Shown one piece after another: positions 10,955 to 23,929 of a stretch of 64,000 bases of DNA. Under the pieces are notes generated by a model. It was not told where the DNA came from. It did no database searches and saw only the letters and a list, made by a program, of their open reading frames with translations. Where the stretch lies: positions 36,488,811 to 36,552,810 of the forward strand of contig NC_045128.1 of NCBI RefSeq assembly GCF_007655135.1, read 5' to 3'. The position numbers were made by a program, and so were the translations under genes. This stretch comes from Punica granatum. Its lineage: Eukaryota > Streptophyta > Magnoliopsida > Myrtales > Lythraceae. The number at the start of each line of letters is the position of its first letter. Positions within the stretch are counted from its first letter, which is position 1.

Positions 10955-11185
10955 ACTATTGTGGGAATTAATTTTGAAAAGAAGACTATTTTGGTCGAAA
11001 GTCGTGATGTGCATACTATCTGTGTGTGCATACATATATATATATATATATGTATGTGAACATATTTTGGTGACCGATTAATTGATGCAAGCAAGTAGGT
11101 CTCATGGAATCAGATATTGATGAATTTTCACAAGACTACTTAGAGCAAGCTTAATTGAGGCATACAAATACATACTTGATGAATT
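10955..11185 (+). repeat. Unit U repeat, copy 3, right piece
   Basis: It resumes with actattgtgggaattaatt as in the U copy at 2,995, and includes a (TA)n tract at about 11,035-11,052. It ends where the segmentally duplicated block begins. Confidence 0.75.
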
Positions 11186-13407
11186 TTCACTTGCTTTTTT
11201 TTTCCTTCCTTTTATATTTATAAAAGAAGAAACCTCATCTTCTTCATATTTTCTTTTGCTGATTTTGAATATCTGATTTCATCATCACCAGACTTCAGTC
11301 TTTTCTAAGTATACTTCTGTTGGAAGTGAAGAGGTGGGCTCAGGAGGTCACAGGTAGCAGCGAAGTCTTCGATGGTGGCGTAGAGAAGTAATGAAAGAAA
11401 GTCGAGGGAGAGGGAGGCCGAGGAGAGGGAAGTGGCGCTATTTAATTCTAGAGAGCTCACCGGAGCTCCCAAGATCACCAATGACCTCCCATAGATGCGT
11501 AGTGAGAGGGCAACGGCCTCGAAAATTGGATGATGCTGGAACGAATTTTTAAAAAGAACAGAATAAAATAAAAGGAAGGAAGAGAAAGAGAGAATTAAAA
11601 AGAAAAGAATGAAATAATATAAAAAAAATTGAAGAGAGAAAGGAAGAATAAAAAAGGCAGGAAATAATAAAACATGTCGCATAAAGAAGGTGCAGAGTAG
11701 TAGTGTACGTTCTCGCCTGTTGATCTAGATGTCGCAGATTTAATACCTAGTAAGATTACTCGTGTCCCTTTATTAGTTATTTAGTATTAGAATTTTTCTT
11801 TTATTATATTATGCTTTTGACCTCTTTTGTAATCGGAAAATATGTCACATATGCATTTTCTGTTTATTTTTTGATAGTCGATAGACAGAAGGCTCCATTT
11901 AGGCGATCAGGGGCGAGAGTGATGTAAAAAATGACTTGAGGATGAAACAGATATACAATTCATCTCTCTATGACTAATTTGTTAATTTACTCTAATAAAA
12001 TACAAGATCTAGATGTAAGAAGTCCATTGGACAATATAATATTGCAATTAATTGAACAAGCTGTGTACCCGTTCATGACGGTAGAACAAGTTGTGTACAC
12101 GTTCATGACGGTACCACATTAAAACTATTGCAGGACAAATTATATATGCCATACTCACATATTGTAAGCTTCTTAATTATACTAGAATCTACCCAAGCGT
12201 ACCGCGTGGCAACCGTAAAAGAAAAAATAATGATAAGAAAATAAAAGTAAGAATTGGAGATAAAATTTTAGGGGAAAAAAAGTAATATGGTAGGACATTG
12301 GATTAAGAGTTTGAGAGTAGAGAGAGAAAATAAGGAGAGAATGACTTATTTGCGAATTGAAAGAGAGAGAGAAGAACAAATTAAATAGATTCTAGGGTCC
12401 TTTACTAGAGTCCTTCAATTTATCTCTTTTATTTTTAATTGTATAATATTTAAACTAATAATAAATGATATTTTGATTTTTTAATTATCATACTAATTAA
12501 GAGATAATTATAAAATTGAACTCCCCATTAAATAATAGTATAAGGTATTCCACATTGCACAAAAACAGTAAATTTGCCATTATCAGATGTGTCATATATG
12601 TATTGAGAGTCTTTCACATTATAATAGAGTTGAAGTTTTTTGGATAGTTCATTGTTGTTTTAGTAATTTTTATTTATTTATTTTCAAATACTTTTGTGTC
12701 ATTTCAGGCAAATTAAAAATTAGTATGTTCTGTATCAGCTTATTCCAAAGAGGATCACATGACAAATGTCAAACCTGAAGAAGCCACATAAATATATATA
12801 TAGCTGCTGCAATTTGGGAATTAAGACAAAATGAAGTACAAATTTGTCTCCATTAGACTGAATTTCTCCTCTTTTTTTTTTCTTTTTTCCTTTCTTATTT
12901 TTTATTTGAATTTTAAGAGTGACTCCTTCGCAATTTGTGATTTCGGACCCAAATATCATTGCGGCATTTTTTCTCCATTCACACAAGTGACAAGGACGTA
13001 ATGCATGTGTGTCACTTTAGAGATGAACTGTTTTTACAAGGTAATTACAATAAATTTTAAGATAATATAGTAATATTTCTATTAGACGGCATATTATTTC
13101 ATAATTAAATAATTTTGGACACCTCCTCAATGATATTTAGTGAATACCTTATTGAATACCTTTTTATTGTCATGCGAAATCTGCTGATTACTTCAATATC
13201 CAATCTCTACAAACTGGCCAACAACATATATGGACATTCACTATGCCACTTTGTACACGAAGCTAATCGAGCTCTACGTCCTGCCACAATCTACAAATTT
13301 GATCTTCTCCATCTCTGAATAATTATTATTGCACTTCATAATTTTTTTATTATTTTCCCGGGAGAATTAATTGAGCAAGGGAAAGCTAAACCAAAACTGA
13401 TCTTGAA

Positions 13408-13470
13408 GGCCCATATACATTATTTCTGGGCCGGCCTGCAATTCTTCTTCCGTAGGCCCATATGGCCCAT
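13408..13470 (+). promoter_or_regulatory. Cluster of four site II-type motifs (GGCCCAT/TGGGCC)
   Basis: GGCCCAT occurs at 13,408, 13,455 and 13,464, and TGGGCC at 13,427. Site II elements of this form are bound by plant TCP factors in growth-gene promoters. The cluster lies about 0.9 kb upstream of the transposase relic and recurs in the second copy near 47,500-47,560. Whether it ever drove transcription is inference. Confidence 0.35.
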
Positions 13471-14375
13471 TTTCGTCTCAAAACCCTCAAATTCCGCTTC
13501 TTTGTTAACTTTGATCCGTAAAATGATTTTTTTAAGCACTGGAACTCCGATAAGTACCTAACTATTGGATATCGAAGTCAATATATTTAACCAATCAAAG
13601 AGGATACAATGTTGTGGCGCAAACCCTCGCTTGGTAACCAACACATCCAAACTTATAGACCTCCCTTGAAAAGAAAGGTCAATTAATTAAAGGTGTTTCT
13701 TTTCCATCGAAATTGTTGGCCATTCTTCTGAAAATCAGTTGTAGCTTTGGATTCACATTAGCTAGCGTCATCGGCTTAATTAGTTAGTTAGTTATTATTA
13801 GTCTCTAAACTTTGTGCACTGCATTTTGCATTTTCTTTTATGTCGAATTGAACTGATCATTAGATTTGTTCAGTTTTTACTTTTTACTGATTTATTTAAT
13901 TGTTGTTTTTCCTTAGCGTTGTCCCTCCCCTGGAATCTCGACGTGACACATAATCAATACTATAGTCGAGCGAACCACTTTACATGCCCCATAGATCTGG
14001 ACAATGGGAGAAAAAAAAATCAAATCAAAATTACATTTTGATTGCAGTGCACTCAAATTGAAGAGGTATGCATCCCTTTTGATTGCAATCCAACCTTTTC
14101 GATTGTTTTGCGATGAGAATGCTATAAATTACTGTATAAGATAATTGTCTGGTTGAGAATTGTCTTGATTGGATTTTATTTTATTCAAAAACTCAGTATG
14201 TGATAAGGTTTGATCATTTGTGGCTGATCTTCTCTCGTTTGTTCATGTAATTTTCGTAGTAGTGGATTGATCATCATTGAGTTCAATTTAGTACTCGATT
14301 TTTGCACTTCTTGCTTAGTCATACTTCATTCTTGTTTGATGCTCTCTTGAATTGCTTGCTTGTATTCAATGATAG

Positions 14376-15724
14376 ATGGATGCTCAAAAACTAGAAATTG
14401 AGGTCGTTGCATTTAAAAGAAGGGTAATGGCATGGAGAGAATCGTGTATAAGAGCGGTGGTGCAAATTATATGTTTAGTTACGAATTGGTTTTTTACCAG
14501 AATGCGCTCAAGGAGGCGACTTATTGATAGCACTATGAGTTTTGAAAGAGAAAGGATACGTGAGGAGATCATGGCTAAAGTTATTGAAAGTAATGAAGGC
14601 CGCAAAATAATATGAATGGGGTCTAAAACATTTCTAGACTTATGCTACATGTTGGAAAGGGATGGTGGCTTAAAACCAACACGAAGAGCAACGGTAGAAG
14701 AGGAAGTTCTGAGAACACTTTATATATTAACGCACAATGTTAGGAACCGCGAGCTCCAATGCAAGTCGCCATTTTCATCGGGTATTGAAATCAATAATTG
14801 AACTCGAAGACAAGCTTCTCAAACAACCGGATGGTTCACAAGTATCACCACAACTTCTCAACAATAATTGATTCTACCCATATTTTAAGGTAAATCTAGC
14901 TATACACCATATTATTAATTATATAATTAAAACTGAACTATATAAATATTAACATATAACTCTTATCTCAGGATTGTGGGAGCTATTGATGGAACACATG
15001 TACGTGTAAAAATATCTATTGAAGATGCACCTAAATATCATGGAAGATTGGCCTACCCTTAATGTCTTCGCTGCATGCGATTTTGACTTGAAGTTTACTT
15101 ATGTCCTTCCCGGTTGGGAAGGAACTGCATCAGACTCGAGGATACTGAAAGATGCAGTAACTAGGGAAGACAGCCTTAATATTCCTGAAGGTAATAAAAT
15201 AATATTGACTATCATTAATCTTAAATCTCATTAAATACTTAATAGTAACATGTGATGATATTTTTGGATAGGTAAATTTTATCTTGTCGATGCTGGATAT
15301 TCCAACTATCTTCTGGGTTAATCGCACCTTATAGAGGGGTGCGTTTTCACTTGAAAGAATATTCAAGAGGTCCACCACAGACAGCTAAAGAGTTGTTCAT
15401 TCTACGACATGCATCTTTGCGCAACGCAGTTGAACGGGCATTTAGAGTTTCAAAGAAAAGGTTTGCGATCATTGCAAGTACAACCGAACCAACTTATAGA
15501 GTTCAAGCACAAAAAATCATAGTGCTAGCCTTTTGTATTTTGCATAACTATCTAATGGGCGTGGATCCAGATGAACTTATTCCTGAGTTGGACGCGGAAC
15601 TTGAAAATCAAAGTCAGCACCAAAATGAGTGTCGTGGTACAAGGAATGATCGTGAAGATGAAATTGAAGGAGAGCTTATAAGAGATGCCATAGCTGCCAA
15701 CGTGTGGAATGATTATGTGTTGTG
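14376..15724 (+). pseudogene. PIF/Harbinger transposase, broken
   Basis: The relic keeps Harbinger landmarks in order. These are the N-terminal region from ATG 14,376, then MGSKTFLDLCYMLERDGGL at 14,616, the first catalytic Asp in GAIDGTHVRV (about 14,980), the second in GTASDSRILKD (about 15,125), and the Glu in RNAVERAFRVSKKRF (about 15,420), followed by the usual tail ending at 15,724. The family cuts and pastes DNA at TWA sites and needs a Myb/SANT partner, which lies just downstream. Damage includes TGA at about 14,613, a break after ELQC near 14,760, and a one-base shift near 15,318. Two apparent introns (about 14,890-14,970 and 15,191-15,270) separate the coding blocks. Confidence 0.85.
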
Positions 15725-15966
15725 ATTGAATATGAAGAAATATTACTGACATGTTATTTCATTTATTTAGGCACGAAACTCTTTAGCATATGATTTTGTA
15801 AGAATGGGTTCACTTGCTCTTATGATTTCATTTATTATTGTGATCTGTGTCACCTTGTGCAGCTTATAATCTTTTGATATTAAAAATGTTGTTGCAGTTG
15901 CATGTTTTCAGTATGATATAGAAAGTGCATTTAATTTGTTACCTTATGAATGTGTTTAGGTCAACC

Positions 15967-17419
15967 ATGTCAAAAAGGAAGAGCGCCGGGGACAATCCAA
16001 AGAAAGAAGGTCGAGAGTCTTGGACTCCTGTAATGGATGACATGTTGATTGACGCATTTTTGCATTAACATTATATAGGAAATAGAGTGAATGGAACTTT
16101 CACGACATTCGCATATGATAATATAATGAAAGAGATAAATTCTAAGGTTAACAAGAATTTAGCAAAAGAAAATGTAAAGAATCGCTCGAAGATCCTAAAA
16201 GCAAATTTTGCCAAGTGCTATGAATTTTTTTAAGAATGGATTAAGTGGATTTGCTTGGGATCCCAACACCATTATATGGACTACAAAGCCTGAAGTTTGG
16301 GAGAAATTAATAGAGGTAGATTGTTTCTATTTTGTCAATAAGTTTTTTTTAAAAAGCATATATAATCTGTTATTCTTAACCTTTTTCTTCTTATTGTGGT
16401 AGGCACGCCCTCGTGCTAAAGAATGGATGACCAAGCCTATCCCAAACTATAATAAGATGGTGAAACTAAAGAGCATGCCGAAACAACAAAAGAGATGAAA
16501 AAGTGCCAATCTTCCATGACCGAAGAAGTGTTCGAGGATACTATCGAGGGAATTGATAGCTTGGTTGCTGAAAAGGAAGTGACAATTGACCCTCTTAAGA
16601 ATATGGTGGATGCGAATGCGGATTTTTTAGAACAAGAGATGCACTCTCGTACTCTACAGGGTGCAAATAGTTCAAAGACAAAGAAAGCTAAGAAAACCAA
16701 AGAGGATAAGGAAGTCATCACAATAACAAATAAGATTTCATAACACGAAAATATCGAATAACTTATTACGAGTTTTGTCAAAATAAGCTCGTCTTAATAA
16801 GTATATTGTGACAAGATAATGTTTGGTCACGATATCTTATAATTTATGGTGACAAACATATTTTCATGATAAAATATAATTGTCACATTATATAAGGTTA
16901 ATTGTAATAGTCCTTGTGTCACAATATATGAAAATATGTATATACATAATGTTAGTTATTGTGTGAACACTTGGTTTGTGGCACTTACCCAATATCAAAA
17001 ATTTATATACATATAAAGTATATGCATTATGAGACTTCATTACCTTTTTATCACAATATACTTCTCTTATGACTAAATTTCTTTTGTAATAAGATAATTT
17101 GTCACAACATACAAAACTTCTTGTAGTGCATAGTCATTGGAGAAGCAATAGGCAATGTTGCTGAGGTAATAAGAGATGAGAATGTGGCTATACGAGAGAG
17201 GAATGAGGTTCTAAAGGATGCTAAACGTCTGCCTGTTAAGGAGGATGAGGTTTACTTTCTTTTGGAGAAGATAGGAATTGGAGCTGAATGTATTACTCAA
17301 GCTTATATTTACCTTCTCAAGCATCCTGAGATGTTGAGGGCAGTACTTTGTTGTCCACTGGAGAAGCAAAGGAAAGTGGTCATGGAAATGGTGTTCAGTC
17401 CTTGGCCTTCCGGTCACTA
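15967..17419 (+). pseudogene. Harbinger Myb/SANT-like partner protein, copy 1, broken
   Basis: From ATG 15,967 the frame reads MSKRKSAGDNPKKEGRESW, the start of a Myb/SANT-like DNA-binding domain of the kind that accompanies Harbinger transposases, and hits TAA at about 16,066 where the second copy has CAA. Later blocks (about 16,208-16,310, 16,402-16,495, then KKCQSSMTEEVFEDT to 16,742) and the C-terminal segment FLLEKIGIGAECITQAYI (17,184-17,419) belong to the same protein. A MITE separates the last two blocks. The partner normally helps the transposase reach the element ends and the nucleus. Confidence 0.7.
16744..17128. mobile_element. CACTA-like MITE between Myb/SANT blocks, copy 1
   Basis: The right end, read inverted, is CACTACAAGAAGTTTTG, a standard CACTA terminus. 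The left end (CACGAAAATATCG) looks decayed. Inside, GTGACAA and its complement TTGTCAC recur several times, as subterminal repeats do. The same insertion is in the second copy at 49,041-49,453, so it preceded the duplication. The left border is uncertain. Confidence 0.55.
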
Positions 17420-17452
17420 AATATGCTCGATCTCCTTATTTCTAGTCATATT

Positions 17453-17619
17453 TGAGAAGTTTGGAACAATCCAACTTAATTTCATTGATGGTGATCAAAT
17501 CAATAAATAAGCTGAGAGCTTTTACATGAAAAGGAAACTAATTATTCCTATATGACTAATATCTATGATTACTATATATATTACAAGATGCCTATTATAC
17601 TTGGATACTATCCTTAATA
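17453..17619 (-). repeat. 3' LTR of copia A
   Basis: The 167-bp repeat is preceded, on the element strand, by the polypurine tract. It is followed by the ATATT target duplication shared with the second copy at 49,773-49,777. Confidence 0.95.
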
Positions 17620-17748
17620 CTCCCCCTCAAGTTGGAGCATATGGATTATGAATGCCCAACTTGGAAAGAATAAAACGGAAGCGATCTCGACCCAACGCCT
17701 TGGTGAAGATATCTGCCAATTGAAGTCACGTGAGTAGATGGTCGGTAG

Positions 17749-20700
17749 TCACAAGTCCCTTCTTGATGTGCTCCCGAATAAAGTGACAATCGATCTCAAT
17801 GTGCTTTGTCCGTTCATTAAAAATAGGATTGACTGCAATGTGTAGTGCAACTTGATTATCACAAAATAGGTGAGTCGGTGTCGCCATCTGTACCCCAATA
17901 GAAGATAGAAGACTTCGTAATCAGACGATCTCACTGGCAGCTGCCGACATTGCTCGATACTCTGCTTCTGCAGATGAACGAGAGATTGTCGTTTGTTTCT
18001 TCGTCTTCCATGAAACCGGGCACCCCCCTAGCGTAATAAAATATCATGTGATAGAACGACGAGTCAAGGGGCAACTCGCCCAGTCCGAATCACAGAAAAC
18101 TTCAAGTTCGAGACATGTAGGCTGTAGAAAGATCCCTTGACCGAGAGATTGCTTCAAGTAACGAAGAACCTGCATAGCAGCATCCCAATGATCCTGGCGA
18201 GACTCCTTCATAAATTGAGCCAAGATGGTAAAGAATAGCTAATTTCTGGCCTTGTAATGGTCAGATAGATAAGTCTCCCAATCAGCCATCTGTATATGCC
18301 AGGATTCGATAGTAAATCACTAGAACTCGTGGAAAGTCGATGACGCTGCTCCATGGGGAAAGATGATGGTCGCGATGCCAACATTCCACCTTCAGTTAAG
18401 ATATCGATTACATATTTCCGTTGACTGAGGAAAAGACCAGAATTTATTCTAGTAACTTAAATACCAAGGAAGTACTTTAGAGGTCCCAAGTCCTTAATAC
18501 GGAAACATTTATCCAGATATTCCTTAAATGAATTACAATGGTTAGAGTTATTGCCTACTATGATCAGATCATCAACATAGACCAATACTCCAAGAAAAAT
18601 GTTATCTTGATGGAGGGTAAAAAAGAAATGATTTGCACCTGATTGAGTGAACCCATACTATCGAAAAGCATCAGCGAATTTTAAGAACCAATTCCTCGAT
18701 GCCTGACGAAGTCCATATAGAGATTTGCTAAGTCTTCATACATCTCCACTCTTTGAAGCAGAGAAACCCGGAGGTAATTCCATGCATACTTCCTCTTCTA
18801 AGTCTTCATACGAAAAAGCGTTGTTCACGTCCATTTGATGAATGATCCATCCTCTTGCCATTGCAACCGTCAAAAGGCATTGCACGGTTACCAACCTGGC
18901 CACCGGTGCAAAAGTTTCATGAAAATCAATCCCCTCGACCTGGGTGAAGCCCTTCGCAACCAGCCAAGCCTTATAGCACTCCACACTTCCATCCGCTCGG
19001 CGCTTTACCTAAACACCCATTTGCAACCAATAGGGCGTTTACCAGTAGGAAGTTGTTCAATTGTTCAGGTCTTATTTACCTCGAGGGCATGAATTTCTTC
19101 TGCAATTGCCTTCCTCCGTCTCTGATCTCAGATAGCTTCTCGATAAGATGTAGGCTCTGTATCAGAGTCAATTGCAACTAGATATGCCTTGTGATGATTA
19201 GAAATATTGGAATAATCAATATACCTCTCAATGGGATAAGACATACTTGAGGAGTCCGAGGAAAGGGGTCTTATCGCGAGCAGTATGAACAATGTAGTCC
19301 TTGAAGTGTTTGGAACGATTAGAAACCCATTCAGATCGCCGCAAAACCATCTCATTACTTTTATCTTCTTCAATTGTCTCCAAATTAACATTCATTTTTT
19401 CCAAAAAAATGCGGCCCAGTTCAGAATCACTCCCCTTTACTTCTAGATTTCGACCCCTGTCTTCATTCGACCCAGAAATATTCTCTCTTTCCTCTAGAGT
19501 TCGGCCCGCATTATCCCTTGTTCGGCCCGGTTAAGAAAACTACGTGGGCCCCTTACTCTCCTTTGCTTATCGGCCTACCGCATGATATTTTTCTAGAGCC
19601 TGTTGAGCTGAACTGGACCCATCTCCATCTCTGGGCCTCTCCTTTGCCTTCGGGCTTGGCTTTAGTTGCCGAGTTGGGTTGGGCTATTCCTCCAAGTTGG
19701 ATTGCCTCCTTGCTGACCCATCTCAGGAGTTGGGCCCGGATTCTTCAGTCTGCCTCCGTGGACTCATGGGCTAAGCTCCAACCAGAAATAATGGGCTCCA
19801 TTTTCCTTGTTGTCTCGATTCCTCATTTTCCGTGGCAAAAGGAAAAATTGTCTGGCAAAACTGAACATCCCTCGATACCAACATTTGCCTATTATTCAGA
19901 TCATAAAGTCTCCATCCCTTCTTCCCGTGAGGATATCCGATAAAAACACATTTGCGAGACCTAGGTTCAAACTTATCCTTGGTTCGCGTATGTGCATAAC
20001 ATAACGACCCAAAAACTCGTAAATTCGAGTAATTAGATGATTTACCAAAAAGTACCTCATGTGGACTTTTGTTATCGAGCAATAGCGTCGGAGTGATATT
20101 AATCAAGTGAACAGCTGTCGAGACAAACTCCCCCCAGAACCGTGTCGGTAATGAGCCTTGGAATATGAGTGCCCCTGCAACGTTGAGAATGTGCCGATGC
20201 TTCCTTTCTACTCTACCATTTTGCTGAGGTGTATCTGTACAAGACGTCTGATGCACGATGCCATGTGCATAGAAAAAGTCTTGTATCTCCTTCGACAAGA
20301 ACTCCATCCCATTATCACTTCTTAGAACCTTAATCATGCAATTTAATTGATTCTTGATAAAATTATAGAAATCAATGATAAATCGCCGAGTTTCAGATTT
20401 TTCTTTCAGCAGATATACCCGCACACCTCGACTAAAATCATCCACAATAGTTAAGAAATAATGGGCTCCATAACTGGCCTTAACTCTATATGGCCTCCAT
20501 AAATCACAGTGTGTTAACTGAAATGAGCACTCAGCTTTATTCATGCTCAATTGAAATTGTGAGCATATATGTTTCGCTCTAAGTCATACATCACACTCCT
20601 TATTACTTCTTTCACCGAAATCTAAATTAATACCATTCAATTTCATCAGACGAGATGGATGACCAAGCCTATGATGCCATAGATCCACAAATTCCTCTAT

Positions 20701-22309
20701 GACTGCCTGGCATGTCTGCTGTGCTGTAGCCACTCGCCTTAGATAATAGACCCCCCTTGAAGCTCACCCATTCCAATCGTCCTCCTCGAGGTGCGGTCCT
20801 GTATAACGCATAGATTGCCGTAAATGTCACGTAACAGTTCATCTCTTTCGATAATTGTGCAATGGAAATTAAATTGCAATTGAAAGTCGACACATAAAGT
20901 ACGTCTGTAATTTCCATCACGCCTGCAATTTTTGCATTTCCCGTTCGGGTGGCCTGTACCATGCCCTCGTTAGGAATATACACCGGTGCTCCGCCTTTGA
21001 TTGGAATCGTTCTCGAAAAATTTTCGAGGCATCCCGTCATGTGCCTCGATGCACCTGTGTCCAAAATCCATTCATTTTGCAAATAAACAAAATTAAACTC
21101 ATTACCAATGAGTTGGTTTGGGTTGATGGTGTTTTGTGACAACATGGATAATAGATGTTGGAACTGTTGATCGGGCAGGGCCTCTAGTCATTCAGTCCGT
21201 GAACTTGATGTATGTACCGCTTAGGCTACATTTGCCCGGTCTAGGCCTCGCTGAATCTGGGCCTTTCCTCGTGGCCCACTGCCCTGCTTGCCTAGTATCA
21301 GTCTGGGCCTTCTCTCTGCACTCACCTTGGACTTAGAATGCTAAGATGGGTATCCGATTAGGGCACAACACGTATTTTTCGTTTGGCCCATCTTCCCACA
21401 GTAGCTGCAGGTACCCTTCCCTTCCGCAGAGCTCTGCCATCTGCTTCCTCCAGTCCACCCGAGCTCTGCATCTTCTTTGGCGAGACAGATGGCCGATTCA
21501 GGCATGACTTCTAGAAACCTCATCACCATCTTCTACCGTTCCTCGTTCGCCACCATTTTATACACCTTGTTCAAATTCGGCAGCGACTCTATGTTGAGAA
21601 TTGTGAATCGGATCGTGTTAAAATCCGAGGTCAGTCCCATGAGGAACTGATAGCACTTTTCCGCTTCTCTTTGTGCTGTAATGGTGGCGCTTGCCTCGCG
21701 ACTACAGCCCGGATGCTCCAGGTAAAAACCTAGCTCATCCCATAGGAGCTTCAATTTGCCGAAATATTCCCGTACACTCAATCCCTCTTGTCTGAGAAGA
21801 CAAATTTCGATCTTGATTTGGAAAACCCTAGACTGATTCCCTTCCGAAAACTTTTCCTTCAAGTCGTCCCATAAGTTCTTGGCGTCCACTGCGTAGGCCA
21901 CCGTGGACTATGGTGTTAAAGAGCCACGCCAAAACTGTGGAGTTGCATCTTTCCCACCATTCTCTGAGGGTTCTTCATCTCCCGATTTCTTGAGAGAGCC
22001 ATCGATAAAGGCAAGCTTGTTTCTTACCCGAAGCACGATAACCATGGCCCGTGACCATGTCAGGTAATTATCACCGTTGAGGGTGCATGCAATTACCTGA
22101 GCTCCTGTACTGTTTGATGAAGCTAGTCGGTAAACCAGCGGGACGTCTGTGATCCTCACTGAGCCATCCCCTGCCTTTTTGTCTTTGGATGAGTTACTGC
22201 CCTGTCTTGAGCTCTTCTCTTCATCACTGACGTCCGACATTTTGCAATTGAAAATATTCAATCGGTCTCGGAGCGTAGGCGCTCTGATACCATGAGAAGT
22301 TTGGAACAA
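17749..22309 (-). pseudogene. Copia A gag-pol, broken
   Basis: Domains on the minus strand in order are: gag (22,309-21,533, including LNGDNYLTWSRAM and LKLLWDELG); zinc knuckle CSYCGKMGQTKNTC (about 21,400); protease WILDTGASRHMTG (about 21,060); integrase 20,550-19,771 with HCDLWRPY, FLTIVDDFSRG, RSDNGMEF and TPQQNGRVERKHRH; reverse transcriptase with LVAKGFTQVEGIDFHETFAP (about 18,940), MDVNNAF and the catalytic LVYVDDLIIVG (about 18,575); and the RNase H C-terminus near 17,930-17,750. Stops and frameshifts occur in gag, after the protease, after the integrase and in RT, so no polyprotein can be made. Confidence 0.9.
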
Positions 22310-22459
22310 TCCAACTTAATTTCATTGATGATGATCGAATCAATAAATAAGCCGAGAGCCTTTACATGAAAAGGAAATTAATTATTCCTATATGACTAAT
22401 ATCTATGATTACTATATATGTTACAAGATGCCTATTATCTATGGATACTATCCATAATA
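22293..22459 (-). repeat. 5' LTR of copia A
   Basis: The 167-bp repeat sits directly next to the primer-binding site at about 22,281-22,292. It is the partner of 17,453-17,619 and the homologue of 59,400-59,566. Confidence 0.95.
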
Positions 22460-22593
22460 ATATTGAAGGATTGAAAACTTCTATTTTTAATAAGTATTCG
22501 CATATGTACGGGCTACTCTGACCAGTGTACTTTCATGATTCAGTTCTTTATTTTAAATTGTGTGCGCGTACATTATTAATTGGTTATTATGGT

Positions 22594-22595
22594 TA

Positions 22596-22629
<34 letters not shown>
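22594..22629 (+). repeat. (ATT)n microsatellite
   Basis: About eleven ATT units lie here. The inverted counterpart at 59,190-59,236 is longer and has a small interruption, so the tract changed length after duplication. Confidence 0.95.
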
Positions 22630-22879
22630 GAGTGTTTTTATTTCCAACCGTTTTGTTTTATTTTTTATTTTTTACTGGTGAAAAAGTTCATTTTCTTCAT
22701 AAGTATATGCTTATAAAATTTAGTTATTAATTAGAATGGTCCAATTATACAATGATCCAATTATAATATTTGTCTGGTACGTAGCTTACTCAGCCAAAAA
22801 TAAATAAATCCGGTACGTAGCTTGGTTGCATATAACATTAGTATTTCTTTCTTTTGTCTTTGATTGATCATGAGGGCAC

Positions 22880-23065
22880 AATAGTCTACATATAAAATTA
22901 TAGAAAAACTCCAAAACCCTCCAAACCCTTTTACCAAACAAGATTTTTTAAACCCTTTTAAAAAACCTCCAAATCCTTCCCCTCCTAAATCTCCGTAATC
23001 CTCTAAATCCCTCCCGCTTCGAAACCTTCCTAACCCCTTCCTCAAACTTATTCAAACATAGTGTT
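22880..23065. repeat. Low-complexity MITE-like stretch (CCAAACCCTTTT)
   Basis: CTCCAAACCC/AACCCTTTT-like words repeat, and the right side read inverted begins ACTATGTTTGAATAAGTTTG, a motif often seen at MITE ends. No clear target duplication is visible. The inverted counterpart is 56,430-56,610. Confidence 0.35.
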
Positions 23066-23929
23066 AGGAAAATTGTAAATGTCGTGCATTTCTTTCCTAT
23101 TCTTCAAAGATCATACTATATCTAGAAAAAAGTTGTAAAAAGACCGTGTTATTCCGTACTATTTTTTAAATGTCGTGCTATATTAAGAAAAAAGTACAAA
23201 GATCGTGTCTTTTTACATGATTAATCCATTTCTAATCATTCTCTTTGTTTTGGTCCTTCTCAATTACCTAATAAAGTACGGGATTACATATAGGTGAGAA
23301 ACTTAAGATGTTTTCAGTCTTACCATCAGAATCATTCTTGTTCTGGATTTCAACTTACCATTGTCACAATGGGATTTTAGTATCCTTGATTTGTGGGGAA
23401 ACTCTGCCTACACGGAGGAAGTTTACCAAGTGCAACGCACAATTCATGCTTATATTACATATAGCAATATATAGCCTATAGCTATGTATCGTGTACATTT
23501 GTCTTTTTCTTTTATTATTTTATTATAAGCATGTGTACATTTATCATTAGTACTTCACATCCGATCGTGCTTACCATATGAATGTGAACCTGTGCATCTA
23601 TAGCATGGACAAAAAGAAAAAAAACAGAGTACGCTCACTTTTATTTCGAACAATTGATTTATATTTTTATTAATGAACGTCAAAGAATTTCAATTTTCAA
23701 CATATATATATATAATTGTGACTTCACTATTTTTTTTATGAATAGTGACTTTACAAAATAGCCAAAGAAATTAGGGAAGCAAGCGCACGTACACAAATCT
23801 CAAGAATCTCAAGAATTACTAGGATCGCCATGTTTACAAAAAGGAACAAGCCATGCTAGCATTGGTACTTGCATCCATGGAAAATAATACACATCAAATT
23901 AAGAATTAAATAATCGATCTAATAAAGTT

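Larger units (their letters stand above)
11186..18388 (+). repeat. Segmental duplication, direct part, copy 1
   Basis: The segment matches 45,268-50,714 in the same orientation with scattered substitutions. It holds low-complexity GA-rich DNA (11,300-11,680), Harbinger coding relics and the 3' end of a copia element. Between 11,186 and 13,400 I see no gene. The copia insertion site and its ATATT target duplication are shared with the second copy, so duplication followed insertion. Confidence 0.9.
17453..22459 (-). mobile_element. Ty1/copia LTR retrotransposon A, structurally complete, broken ORF
   Basis: The 5,007-bp element has 167-bp LTRs at 22,293-22,459 (5') and 17,453-17,619 (3'), flanked by the exact 5-bp target duplication ATATT (17,448-17,452 and 22,460-22,464). 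Next to the 5' LTR is the initiator-Met-type primer site TGGTATCAGAGC (read on the minus strand), and next to the 3' LTR the polypurine tract TTGAGGGGGAG. The LTRs start TATT and end CA. They differ at about nine positions. The short LTRs resemble those of Ale-type copia elements, which is only a suggestion. Partial copies of the same insertion are at 49,778-50,714 and 59,400-63,445. Confidence 0.95.

Noticed and set aside
11305..11682. Phe/Leu-rich minus-strand frame, also at 45,549-45,834
   Set aside because: Translation of a GA-rich low-complexity tract. It differs between the duplicates by frameshifts, showing no constraint.
19518..19943. 141-codon plus-strand frame
   Set aside because: Antisense shadow of the copia A integrase-to-RT linker; the minus strand carries the family motifs.
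22525..22716. Tyr-rich open frame
   Set aside because: It is the translation of an (ATT)n microsatellite; no coding pattern.
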